Source of the DNA: Xaviernesmea oryzae | Lineage (GTDB): Bacteria; Pseudomonadota; Alphaproteobacteria; Rhizobiales; Rhizobiaceae | Assembly: GCF_900109605.1 (NCBI RefSeq) | Contig: NZ_FOAM01000003.1 | Span: 186,001-250,000 of the forward strand | Length of the DNA: 64,000 nt | Direction of reading: 5' to 3' | In this document: piece after piece, positions 49,242 through 58,625 of the stretch | Position numbering within the stretch: the stretch's first letter is position 1 | Layout: each line of letters opens with the position of its first letter | Notes under the pieces: generated by a model | Told to the model about the DNA's origin: nothing | Seen by the model: only the letters and a program-made list of their open reading frames with translations | The model's database searches: none | Translations under genes and position numbers: made by a program

Positions 49242-50156
49242 TCAGATGAACAGCGTGCCCTCGGCCAGCTTCACAGCCTCACCGCCGATGCGCGCCGCCG
49301 CGACCGCGCCGCCTTCGACCTGAAGGTGGAGATGCAGGAAGGATGTGCGGCCCATTTCGACGCCTTGCTCGATGAGGATGGCGTGATTGCCGTCAATGAA
49401 CTGATCGAAATGCTGGATCGTGCCGGAAAAGGCCGCCAGCGCCGCGCCGGTGGCCGGATCCTCGGAAATGCCCATATCGGGCGCGAACATGCGCACATGA
49501 AAGCGCGCATTGTGATGCTGTCCACCCCGGCAATAAATATAGGCCGCCGCCAGGCGCCCCTCCACGAGCGGCGCGATCTTTTCCCAGCGGCCCGGATCGA
49601 AATCCACCGCCGCCGCGGCGGCGAGATCGTGCACCGGAATGGTGACGAAGGGCACGCCAGCGCTCCACAGACCCGCGACATGATTCTCAAAGCCGATCTG
49701 CGTCAGCCGCAGGCCGAGTGCATCGGCGAGAGCCTGACGGTCGATGCTGGCCGAAAGCTTTGCCGACTGGCGCGGCAGGTCGAATTCGGCAAAGCTTGCC
49801 CCATCGGAGCGAAGCCGCACGGCGCAACGGATCGGCCCGACCTGTTCTTCCAGCACCTTAACCAGGTCGATCGAGGTCTCCCGGCCGAATTTTCGTTCAG
49901 CCAGGGCAATCGCCGTGCCGACGGTGGGATGGCCGGCAAAGGGCAGTTCGCGCGCCGGCGTGAAGATGCGCAGCTTGGCAGCATGGGTGCCGACCTCAGG
50001 CGCCAGGACAAAGACGGTTTCAGACAGCGCGAATTCGGCGGCGATCGCCTGCATGCGCTCCGTATCCAGCCCTTCGCCGTCAAACACCACCGCAAGCGGA
50101 TTTCCCTTGAGCGGCGTATCGGTGAAAACGTCGTAGATGGCATAGGAACGCGTCAT
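49242..50156 (-). CDS. PhzF-family isomerase
   Basis: The 304-residue protein has the PhzF/DapF-like fold. It starts MTRSYAIYDVFTDTPLKGNPLAVVF with the conserved GNP motif, and has the catalytic Glu in ALSETVFV and ELPFAGHPTVGTAIAL. The second half reads HVRMFAPDMGISEDPATGAALAAF. Only PhzF itself makes phenazines; homologues without phenazine operons, as here, are uncharacterised isomerases. GGAG lies 11 bases before ATG 50156. The Nudix gene lies upstream on the same strand but about 200 bases away. Confidence 0.93.
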   Translation of the reverse strand: MTRSYAIYDVFTDTPLKGNPLAVVFDGEGLDTERMQAIAAEFALSETVFVLAPEVGTHAAKLRIFTPARELPFAGHPTVGTAIALAERKFGRETSIDLVKVLEEQVGPIRCAVRLRSDGASFAEFDLPRQSAKLSASIDRQALADALGLRLTQIGFENHVAGLWSAGVPFVTIPVHDLAAAAAVDFDPGRWEKIAPLVEGRLAAAYIYCRGGQHHNARFHVRMFAPDMGISEDPATGAALAAFSGTIQHFDQFIDGNHAILIEQGVEMGRTSFLHLHLQVEGGAVAAARIGGEAVKLAEGTLFI

Positions 50157-50357
50157 CGGCGAAGACTCCTTGGCTGGCATGCGTGCATATTGGGCCGGTA
50201 GCGTCGCGCGCCGCTGAAGGGTGAGGTCAGCGCAAGGCTGAACACGGACCGAGGCTGCTGACGACCACGGCCAAATTTGGCATAGCCTCGCTTGGCGCGA
50301 CAAGAGGCTTTGGCGGATCTCGGCGCCATGCCGCTCGCCCAGCCTTCCACAGACAGT

Positions 50358-51101
50358 CTAGCGCTGGCCGAGAGCCCAGCCGATCACCTGGGGCATGAAG
50401 CTCGCATAATCATGGCGCGCGGGATCCGCATCGCGAATTGCCACGGCGCCATCGATTTCCGACTGCGCCTCCGCTGCGATATGCGCGCCCACACGATCGA
50501 GGATCGTCTGCGCATCCTCGGCAAAGCGATAGCAGCGCGCCACCAGCACGGCGCCCTGTTCATGACGTCCGAAAAATCCTGCTTCGGCCTCGCTCGCGTC
50601 AAGGTCGAGCCCGGTTTCCTCCAGCACCTCCCGGCGCATGTTGCCCATGATGTCGCAGCGTCCATCGACGATATCATGCCGATCGAGCGAGCCGGAGGCG
50701 CAATAGACCTTTCCAGGATTGGCCGTGTGCTGCGCCATGCGCACCGCGATCACGGCGCCATCGGCCGAGAGGATGACCGGCAACACGGCGAGATGCAACG
50801 CCTTGTCCAGCGGCCTTGTCTTTCGCCAGTACAGGAAGCTGGAGAAGGGCGCGAGATAGGCCGCCGTTCGTATTACACCGTCTTCGATATGAATCGCACG
50901 GTTCAGCACCATTTCGCCGTTGAAGAGATGCGGATTGGCCGCAACCTCCCGCTCCCAATTTTCGGCGATGGCGTCCGCCGCATCGACCAGAAACGGATGC
51001 GGTCCGTCGAGCACATTCACCTTCACGGCGGACAGAGGAAATATGGTCTGCGCCGGCGGCCAATGCGCGGCGTTGCTCTCGGCAGGGATCATCGGGCTCA
51101 T
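50358..51101 (-). CDS. Nudix hydrolase with atypical box
   Basis: The 247-residue protein has an N-terminal extension (SPMIPAESNAAHWPPA) and a Nudix domain. Its box reads GRCDIMGNMRREVLEETGLDL: the REVLEETGL half is canonical, but the Gly-x5-Glu first half is not clearly matched. AVIAVRMAQHTANPGKVYCASGSLD precedes it. The substrate is unknown. The ATG at 51101 overlaps the stop of the preceding endonuclease/exonuclease/phosphatase gene by four bases (ATGA), with GGAG upstream, so the two are translationally coupled. Confidence 0.85.
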   Translation of the reverse strand: MSPMIPAESNAAHWPPAQTIFPLSAVKVNVLDGPHPFLVDAADAIAENWEREVAANPHLFNGEMVLNRAIHIEDGVIRTAAYLAPFSSFLYWRKTRPLDKALHLAVLPVILSADGAVIAVRMAQHTANPGKVYCASGSLDRHDIVDGRCDIMGNMRREVLEETGLDLDASEAEAGFFGRHEQGAVLVARCYRFAEDAQTILDRVGAHIAAEAQSEIDGAVAIRDADPARHDYASFMPQVIGWALGQR

Positions 51102-52201
51102 ATCTCCAGGGCCATGACGACGGGACAATGGTCTGACGCCTTGGGTCGGTCCCAGCCGATGCGCGGATAGCGCTCCGCATCCTGACCCGGCGGAAACGGC
51201 GTTCGGAAGGGCTGGCCGGCGCGGATGATCTCCGGCAGCGCCTCGGGATTGGCGGCGGCAAGGGCCGGCGACAGCCATAGATAGTCAAGCTGGCAAAGAT
51301 GGCGCTCGGCCGGCCCACGCGCGTGAAACAAGGTCCAGCGTGCCATGGGATCCAGCCGGGCGACCACGTTTTCGGCAAAACCATCCTGGCTGAACACGTT
51401 CAGGGCGCTATCGGCCTCAGCAACGGGGTGGAAGCGGTAGCCTTCGCGGCGACTGCCTTCGATCAGGATCTTTTCCTGGTAATCGTTCATGTCGCCGCAG
51501 ATCGCGAATCGCGCCTCGGGCAAGGCATCGCCGAAGCGGCGCTCGATGATCCTGCGCACACCGAGCGCCTCCGCCCGGCGCAGCGGCATGGTGGCGGCGC
51601 GGCCATCGACCCCGCCGCGCGCCGGCCCCATGGACTTGAAATGCACGAGAAACAGGGTCAGCGGGCGGCTGCCGATGGTCAGATCAACCTCCAGGCAGTC
51701 CCTGCGGAAGAGGCGTGCCTCGGGATGGGCGCTCTGCGCCAGCTCCGGCGTGAGAACGCCCAGCGAACCGAAGGTCGCGTCGGCATGCGAGCGGATCTTG
51801 ACGATGTCGATCGGCGCGCCTTCCGCCGTTTCCTCCCGCAGCATCAGCGCCACATCGATGCCCCGCCCATCATTGCCGGGCATGAGGATCTTGCGGCGAT
51901 AGCCACGACCCATCATCCGGTAGAGATAACCGTTCTCGAAGGCTTCGAGCGCCGGCAAATCATCCACCTCCTGCAGGCAAACGATGTCGGCGTCGCAATC
52001 CGCGATCGCCAATGCCGAATGCTGACGCGTGTCGTCGGCAAGCGCGATCATGCGCGCCTCTTCCAGCCGCCGATAGCCGGCCTCATCGCCGATTTCGAAC
52101 AGCTTCAGCACCCGGTCCTGCTGGTCGGGCTTGCGATAGCCGGCAAAATCGAACCGGCGCATGAGGTTTTCGACGTTGAACGTGGCGAGGCGAAGCTGCA
52201 T
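51098..52201 (-). CDS. Endonuclease/exonuclease/phosphatase family protein
   Basis: The 367-residue protein has the EEP fold: LRLATFNVENLMRRF (Asn of the metal site), DADIVCLQEVDD (catalytic Glu), TLFLVHFKSM, FAICGDMNDYQEK (Asp/Asn) and RPKASDHCPVVMAL (Asp-His). It has the residues for a metal-dependent phosphodiesterase; targets range from nucleic acid to lipids and cannot be chosen here. No signal peptide, so it is cytoplasmic. It overlaps the Nudix gene, suggesting a shared function in nucleotide or nucleic acid turnover. Start taken as ATG 52201 with a weak RBS. Confidence 0.9.
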   Translation of the reverse strand: MQLRLATFNVENLMRRFDFAGYRKPDQQDRVLKLFEIGDEAGYRRLEEARMIALADDTRQHSALAIADCDADIVCLQEVDDLPALEAFENGYLYRMMGRGYRRKILMPGNDGRGIDVALMLREETAEGAPIDIVKIRSHADATFGSLGVLTPELAQSAHPEARLFRRDCLEVDLTIGSRPLTLFLVHFKSMGPARGGVDGRAATMPLRRAEALGVRRIIERRFGDALPEARFAICGDMNDYQEKILIEGSRREGYRFHPVAEADSALNVFSQDGFAENVVARLDPMARWTLFHARGPAERHLCQLDYLWLSPALAAANPEALPEIIRAGQPFRTPFPPGQDAERYPRIGWDRPKASDHCPVVMALEI

Positions 52202-52421
52202 GAACAATCCAGGAAATGGCCTCTGTCAGGCAAGGCGGATCAGACCGTCTGCGCGGCGGGTGGCAGAGCGTGTAAGCGTTCCACGCCTGCGGCCTGACAA
52301 GGCTGCGTATCGCTTGTGGCACGACGGCTCGGATCGAAACGATCTCTGATCATGTTATCGTGGCATCCTAGACGATAGACGATCCTGATGCAGGTCCTGC
52401 CTCTCGCGAAGACATCCGCCC

Positions 52422-53222
52422 TCACAGCCGCGCCAGCAGTTCCGTTTTCTTGGTGGCAAATTCCTCGTCGCTCAAAATGCCGGCGTCGCGCAGCGAAGCG
52501 AGCTTCTCGATCAGGCCGAGGATTTCCTGCGCATCGACGCGCGCAGCCGATGGCGGAGATGCAGCCGCCGGAGACGATGCAGCGCGCTGCGGCGAGGCGG
52601 ACGCGGCCTGAGGAGCTGGCGCGGGCTCGGCGTGATGGACATCGACAGCCGCCTGTTCGGCCGGCGCGGCAGCCGATGGCGCATCGACGCGGCGAAGGCT
52701 CGAAACCGGGAAGGTGCCGAGCTGGCTGGAGAAGCTCAAGGACTGGCCGCTGCCCTGTTGTTGGCTGACGCCGCCAATCAGATGTGCGCCGGTATCATAA
52801 AGCGTCACCACGTCGCCTTCGCGGATCGCCAGGCGCTGTCGCATGGGAAAGACCGCATAGGCACTGTCGTTCTGGCCGCCGCTGCTCGAAGGCTGGCCAA
52901 GCTCGGCGGGCCACCATGCGCCGGATTGCCCCTGCCCGCCCCATGGTGTGGCGATCTGGCCATTGGCCAGCGCCATCGACAGCGCATTGCAGAGACCGTC
53001 GACATTGGCCTTCAGCGTGTGATTGAACATATCGCCGACCATGGTCATGCCGCCGAGCATCCACTGGCCGTTGCCGCCCAGCTCGGAAATATCGAACTGC
53101 GCCATGCTGCCCTGCCCGCGGCGCACGGCGTCGAGCATGGCGCGCACGGCCTGATCGCTGACATGAAACTGGCGGGCGAGGTCCGAAAGGAAGGCTTCGG
53201 TCTCCGGGGGAAAACCCTGCAT
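52422..53222 (-). CDS. SHOCT-domain protein
   Basis: The 266-residue protein begins with a helical region (ETEAFLSDLARQFHVSDQAVRAMLDAVRRGQGS), then Gly/Met-rich segments (GQWMLGGMTMVGDMFNH) and a middle beta part with DVVTLYDTGAHLIGGVSQQQG. An Ala/Pro/Ser linker leads to a C-terminal SHOCT helix pair (ILGLIEKLASLRDAGILSDEEFATKKTELLARL). SHOCT is an oligomerisation or binding module; the rest is unrecognised. GGAG about 10 bases before ATG 53222. Confidence 0.85.
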   Translation of the reverse strand: MQGFPPETEAFLSDLARQFHVSDQAVRAMLDAVRRGQGSMAQFDISELGGNGQWMLGGMTMVGDMFNHTLKANVDGLCNALSMALANGQIATPWGGQGQSGAWWPAELGQPSSSGGQNDSAYAVFPMRQRLAIREGDVVTLYDTGAHLIGGVSQQQGSGQSLSFSSQLGTFPVSSLRRVDAPSAAAPAEQAAVDVHHAEPAPAPQAASASPQRAASSPAAASPPSAARVDAQEILGLIEKLASLRDAGILSDEEFATKKTELLARL

Positions 53223-53327
53223 GCGCGGCGCTCCTTTTGCCATGGCCCGATCCGCCGGGCGCCCTGCTCTTAGCATGGCCGCGCAGCGAAGGCGACAGCC
53301 GGCCACGGTCTGCGCGGTCCCCCGCAT

Positions 53328-53392
53328 GCAAAACGGCCGCCTGCCATCGCTGCCTGATCCCCAAGGGATCGAGAAGCGATGAAAGACGGCCG
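53328..53392 (-). terminator. Nested-hairpin terminator after the aminotransferase
   Basis: Three coaxial stems: CGGCCG/CGGCCG outer, ATCGCT/AGCGAT middle, GATCCC/GGGATC inner. On the minus strand they are followed by TTTTGC. It lies 24 bases past the aminotransferase stop. Confidence 0.62.
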
Positions 53393-53416
53393 CTTGAACC
53401 AGTCAGAGATTTGGGA

Positions 53417-54646
53417 TCAGGCGACCTTGGCGAGCTGCTCGCTGCGGATCAGCTGACCGAGGCGGGAGATGCCCTCCTCGATCATCCGGTCATCGGCGCA
53501 GGAGAAGCTGACGCGCAGCGTATTGGCGCCCGAGCCATCGGCGAAGAAGGCCTTGCCGGGCACGAAGGCCACCTTGGCCGAAACCAGCGACTTGGCGAGA
53601 AGCTCCGCCCCGTCGAAACCGGCCGGCAGCGTGATCCAGATGAACATGCCGCCCTCCGGCCGCGTCCAGCTTACACCTTCGGGCATATGGGCCGACAGCG
53701 CCGCCAACATACAGTCTCGACGGCGGCTATAGACGCTGCGCACCTTGGCGACCTGCGCATCGAAGCCGCGCTCGGCCACATGGCAAATGGCCATCTGGTT
53801 GATGGTGGAGGAATGCAGATCGGCGGCCTGCTTCATCAACACGAGCTTGCGGATAACAGGTTCTGCCGCGACGACGTAACCAACGCGCAGGCCGGGCGCC
53901 AGCGTCTTGGAGAAGCTGCCGCTATAGATGGTGCGCGTTTCGTTGATCGAGCCCTTGCGCGCGATCTCCAGGGCGAGCATCGGCGGGATCGCTTCGCCGT
54001 CGAAGCGCAGCGACTGATAAGCGGCATCCTCGATGATCGCGATATCCAGCTCGTCGCCGAGGTCGAGTACCTTTTCGCGTGCGGCGCGGTCCATGGTCTC
54101 GCCGGTCGGATTGGAAAAATCCGCCGACATATAGGCAAATTTCACACGGCCACCGGCCGCCGTCGCCGCAGCCTTGTAGGCTTCGGGCGTGCGATTGCCG
54201 GTGATGTTGAGCTGATCATAGGTCGGCTCATAGGCGTTGAAGGCCTGCAGCGCGCCAAGATAGGTCGGCCAGGTGACCAGCGCGGTGTCGTTGGGCGAGA
54301 GAAACAGCTTGCCGAGATAATCCAGCGCTTGCTGCGAACCCGAGGTGATCAAGATATTGTCAGCGGTGCAGGGAATGCCGATCTTAGCCATTTCGCCGAC
54401 CAGCCATTTGCGCAGCGGCAGATAGCCCTCGCTGACCGAATATTGCAGCGCCGCACCGACGGTCGGGCCGCTGAAGATGTCGGCATAGGCCTCCTTGAAT
54501 TCCGCATCGGGAAACAAGGCGGGATCGGGAATGCCGCCGGCAAAGGAGATGATATCCGGACGGTCCAGAAGCTTCAAAAGCTCACGGATCTCCGAGGCGC
54601 GCATACGGGTCGAGCGCGTCGCGAAAATGGCTTCCCAGTCCAACAT
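53417..54646 (-). CDS. PLP-dependent class I/II aminotransferase (2-aminoadipate-aminotransferase-like)
   Basis: The 409-residue enzyme has the fold type I pattern: ISFAGGIPDPALFPDAEF, YSVSEGYLPLRKWL, ILITSGSQQALDYLGKLFLSPND, SADFSNPTGETMD, IIEDAAYQSLRFDG and the PLP lysine in YSGSFSKTLAPGLRVGY, with the C-terminal Arg in NTLRVSFS. The sequence resembles LysN/2-aminoadipate and MocR-free aminotransferases; the true amino acid cannot be named. The ATG at 54646 has GAGGAAAC; the longer frame adds unrelated Cys-rich residues. No regulator is next to it. Confidence 0.93.
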   Translation of the reverse strand: MLDWEAIFATRSTRMRASEIRELLKLLDRPDIISFAGGIPDPALFPDAEFKEAYADIFSGPTVGAALQYSVSEGYLPLRKWLVGEMAKIGIPCTADNILITSGSQQALDYLGKLFLSPNDTALVTWPTYLGALQAFNAYEPTYDQLNITGNRTPEAYKAAATAAGGRVKFAYMSADFSNPTGETMDRAAREKVLDLGDELDIAIIEDAAYQSLRFDGEAIPPMLALEIARKGSINETRTIYSGSFSKTLAPGLRVGYVVAAEPVIRKLVLMKQAADLHSSTINQMAICHVAERGFDAQVAKVRSVYSRRRDCMLAALSAHMPEGVSWTRPEGGMFIWITLPAGFDGAELLAKSLVSAKVAFVPGKAFFADGSGANTLRVSFSCADDRMIEEGISRLGQLIRSEQLAKVA

Positions 54647-55062
54647 AGGCGGTTTCCTCACTCGTTCTTTGTCCCAGCACCCACCATATCGGCGTAAATA
54701 TGTCAACATCGCTGACCTATTTTGGGTGTGAAGGCAGCATTTTGCGCCCAGTTTGGGGGAAGATCGAGAGGCAGGGGCCAGGATTTCGGTCCGCTCCTGC
54801 GAAAATTGACGAAGACATGATGTGCAGACGGCATGACCGCAGTCAGCGATCACGGATCACCCGGCCGCGGCGAGACATACGTGCGACAAGCCAGAGCGAG
54901 GCGGCAGCCCGGCCGCCGCCAGCCTTGGAACAGACCATGCACCACAGAGCCAGCAGGCGCAACAAGAACGGCCGCTCCACATCCACAGGATGCAGAACGA
55001 TCTAGACGGAAATTGCTCTATCGCGGTCGGGCTGGCATGTCACACAGCCCGATACATCGTCT
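54647..55062. other. Intergenic stretch, no gene recognised
   Basis: Between the aminotransferase start and the 32-residue microprotein. Open frames are short and low quality. The half next to 54647 will contain the aminotransferase promoter. Confidence 0.45.
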
Positions 55063-55161
55063 CTAAGCGCCACCTGCGTGATAGCTGCACAGCATCAATG
55101 CTGCAATGCCACACAAAATCGCCAGGTCGAACCAGGCAAAATACTCCAGAACCGTCGTCAT
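55063..55161 (-). CDS. 32-residue single-span membrane microprotein
   Basis: ATG at 55161 follows a textbook ribosome binding site (GGGAGGAGAGAGTG). The product begins MTTVLEYFAWFDLAILCG, continues IAALMLCSYHAGGA, and stops. A hydrophobic helix of about 15-18 residues dominates it, with two Cys. The size, RBS strength and helix suggest a real inner-membrane microprotein of the kind missed by gene finders. No family recognised. Neighbours are the aminotransferase (downstream) and ccrM (upstream on the same strand), both over 300 bases away. Confidence 0.62.
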   Translation of the reverse strand: MTTVLEYFAWFDLAILCGIAALMLCSYHAGGA

Positions 55162-55482
55162 CACTCTCTCCTCCCGATCGTGCAACGCGACCAGGGGAGT
55201 GTGCGCCTCTTGCGCGGACAATGCAACGAAAAGACGTAGAAACATGACCGAGAGCCCGGAGGCCTTTCGGCTTCCGAGCTCTCCCGGCTTGCCCCCGGGA
55301 CTGAAGGTTACAAAAACCGGGGGAAGGCCCGACCCCTCTTCGCGCTCGCTGCTGCGACGGTGGCCCGACGCGCTAGGCGTGGTTGATCACGCCCAGCGCA
55401 CCCTGCCATCTTGAATAGGGGCCGGATCATTAACGAAAGATGAAGGCAGGGACCCCGTCCATCGTCAATGAGAAACAGATTC
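55162..55482. other. Gap between ccrM and the microprotein
   Basis: It holds a 14-bp hairpin (55249-55282, GAGAGCCCGGAGGC/GCTTCCGAGCTCTC with wobbles, loop CTTTCG) without a T run. No gene is supported. Confidence 0.45.
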
Positions 55483-56667
<1,185 letters not shown>

Positions 56668-56716
56668 CTACTCGTCGTTACGCGGACTGGGAACAGGCTC
56701 GAATTTCTGCGATCAT

Positions 56717-56736
56717 GGTTACCGATCTTGGTTACC
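56717..56736. repeat. GGTTACC direct repeat upstream of ccrM
   Basis: Two GGTTACC heptamers 13 bp apart (56717-56723 and 56730-56736), about 60-80 bases ahead of the ccrM ATG. A regulator site is possible; no known regulator is assigned. Confidence 0.4.
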
Positions 56737-56911
56737 AAAAGCTGAAGACGCCTTCGATTGCGTGTCGAAATCCTGCAGATCGCCGTGCCGGCCGCGGCAC
56801 TACCGCGCGCTTTACCCTTTTCGTTGAGATCGGCGGCCCCCTGGTGTAGAGAGCGGCGCTATCGCGGTCGCATTGCGCCCGACCTCCCGTTCCCTCCAAG
56901 AGATGTGCCTT

Positions 56912-57607
56912 ATGAGTGAGATCGACCTCGTCATTTTCGATTGCGACGGCGTGCTCGTCGATTCCGAGATCATCGCGGCCCGGGTAGAAGCCGAGCTTCT
57001 GACAACGGCCGGCTATCCGATCAGCGCCGAGGAAATGGCCGAACGCTTCGCCGGAATGACCTGGCAAAACACGCTGCTGGCCATAGAACGCGATGCCGCC
57101 ATTCCCTTTTCCGCCCAGCTTCTGACCAAGCTCGAAGGGATACTGGACGTTCGCCTCCGCGACGAGGTCGAGATGATCGCCGGCGTCGACGCCGCGCTTG
57201 CGCAGATCACCCTGCCCAAATGCGTCTGCTCGAATTCCACAGGCGCGCGGCTGCAGATGATGCTCGGCAAGGTCGGCATTCTCGATGCCTTCAAGGGGAA
57301 GATCTTCTCAGCGCGTGATCTGGGTCCCGACCGGGTGAAGCCGAAGCCGGATATCTTCCTGCACGGCGCCGCCGAGATGGGCGTCGATCCCGCGCGCGCC
57401 ATCGTGGTGGAAGATTCGGTGCATGGCGTTCATGCCGCGCGCACGGCCGGTTGCCGCGTCATCGGCTTTACCGGCGGCGCACACAGCTATCCCTCCCATG
57501 CGGATCAGCTGACGGAAGCGGGCGCAGAAACGGTGATCTCGCGCATGAGCGCCCTGCCCCGCACGATTTCGGCGCTGGCGGAATGGTCGGGCGCCGTCAG
57601 CGCCTGA
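56912..57607 (+). CDS. HAD-superfamily phosphatase, beta-phosphoglucomutase/phosphoglycolate-phosphatase-like
   Basis: The 231-residue protein has motif I VIFDCDGVLVDSE, an alpha-helical cap (TTAGYPISAEEMAERFAGM), motif II VCSNSTGA, Lys in RVKPKPDIFLHG and motif IV VVEDSVHGVHAARTAGC. This is the CbbY/Gph/beta-phosphoglucomutase branch; substrate not fixed. Start ATG 56912 has AGAG upstream. Divergent from ccrM, convergent with the lipoprotein gene. Confidence 0.9.
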   Translation: MSEIDLVIFDCDGVLVDSEIIAARVEAELLTTAGYPISAEEMAERFAGMTWQNTLLAIERDAAIPFSAQLLTKLEGILDVRLRDEVEMIAGVDAALAQITLPKCVCSNSTGARLQMMLGKVGILDAFKGKIFSARDLGPDRVKPKPDIFLHGAAEMGVDPARAIVVEDSVHGVHAARTAGCRVIGFTGGAHSYPSHADQLTEAGAETVISRMSALPRTISALAEWSGAVSA

Positions 57608-57679
57608 TCGACAAGGAGAGTCAGCCGGCGCAGCTTTTCTGCCTGCGCCGGTGTCTTCGCATCCGCAAAGAGGCTCGTC

Positions 57680-58255
57680 TTACTTCCGGCGCTTGCTCTT
57701 GGCCGCGACGGCTTTCGGCGCCGTGTCGAAGCCGATGGTCACCTTGGTGAAGGAACCGGCGCCGCCGGGAAGCGGAATGGACGCCTTGGTAAAGATGAAT
57801 TGCGTCGCGGCGGAATTTGGCGCGAGCTGGACCGGGAAATTGACGGTCTCGCTGTAGAGCGACTTGTCGCCGTCGGTGGCCTGCACGCGGATCGGCAGGG
57901 TGATGGTGCCGCCTGCCCCGCCCGCCGGCCCTTCGACCGCACGCCCCTGGGCCACGACGGTGACAAGGAGCTGGTTTTCGGTCTGTACGCACTGGCGTGT
58001 GATGTCGACCAGCGACGCCTGACGCACGAGGTCGTTCGGATCGCTGCTGCCCGGCTTCGAATAAGTGGTGTAAACGGCCGCCGTGTCGTTGATATAGGCC
58101 TGTGGGCACGCGCCTTGAATGACTGCCGGGGTCGGCGCGGGCGCGCCGCCAGCGGCAAGCGTGCCGGCCGTATCTGTCTTGTTGCAGCCGGCCATTGCCA
58201 GCAGGACGGGAAGAACGAGAACGCTGCGGTTCAGCTTGGCCGGCACGGTAGACAT
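57680..58255 (-). CDS. Outer-membrane lipoprotein, unknown
   Basis: The 191-residue product has a lipoprotein signal ending LLAMAGC. A Pro/Ala spacer follows, then a beta-rich domain with QACVQTENQLLVTVVAQGR-like strands (VDITRQCVQTENQLLVTVVA), a Gly-rich loop (VEGPAGGAGGTITLPIRVQA) and FIFTKASIPLPGG near the end. Two Cys (ACPQAYIN and RQCVQ) may pair. The basic C-terminus KRRK is odd for an outer-membrane protein. GAGGGAT precedes the ATG. No known family. Confidence 0.78.
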   Translation of the reverse strand: MSTVPAKLNRSVLVLPVLLAMAGCNKTDTAGTLAAGGAPAPTPAVIQGACPQAYINDTAAVYTTYSKPGSSDPNDLVRQASLVDITRQCVQTENQLLVTVVAQGRAVEGPAGGAGGTITLPIRVQATDGDKSLYSETVNFPVQLAPNSAATQFIFTKASIPLPGGAGSFTKVTIGFDTAPKAVAAKSKRRK

Positions 58256-58625
58256 ATCCCTCTATGCTTGTCACCGTCCCCTGCACGCAGCGCGCAACGC
58301 GCCGCGCGCCGCTGGCCGGCGCTCTTTGCCCTGGGAGCCTGCATCCGTCTTCGGCAACAAGCGGGCCTTGCACCCGGCGCGCCTGAAGCGGTCCGCATTC
58401 CCCTTCGCGGATCTTTCAAGAGCCGCGGCGATGGTCTATAGCAGCCGCGCGCGGGAAAATCGATTGTCCGGCTGCGCGATTTTCGGCAGGCCGCATGCAC
58501 GGCCACGCCGCCCTGCCGGACGGATGGATGCGCGGCCTGGCCCGACGGCCTCAGCCTTTCGCAGAGGCGCCCGGCCCGGGTGCGATGGGCGGCCAGGCCG
58601 GCTTTGAGACGAAGGACGAAGAAGC
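58256..58625. other. Intergenic stretch between the lipoprotein gene and thrC
   Basis: Very GC-rich, no gene or RNA recognised. It should contain the divergent promoters of the lipoprotein and thrC. Confidence 0.4.

Noticed and set aside
55249-55282. Hairpin as ccrM terminator
   Set aside because: A 14-bp stem is present but no T run follows on either strand, and it is 200 bases past the ccrM stop.
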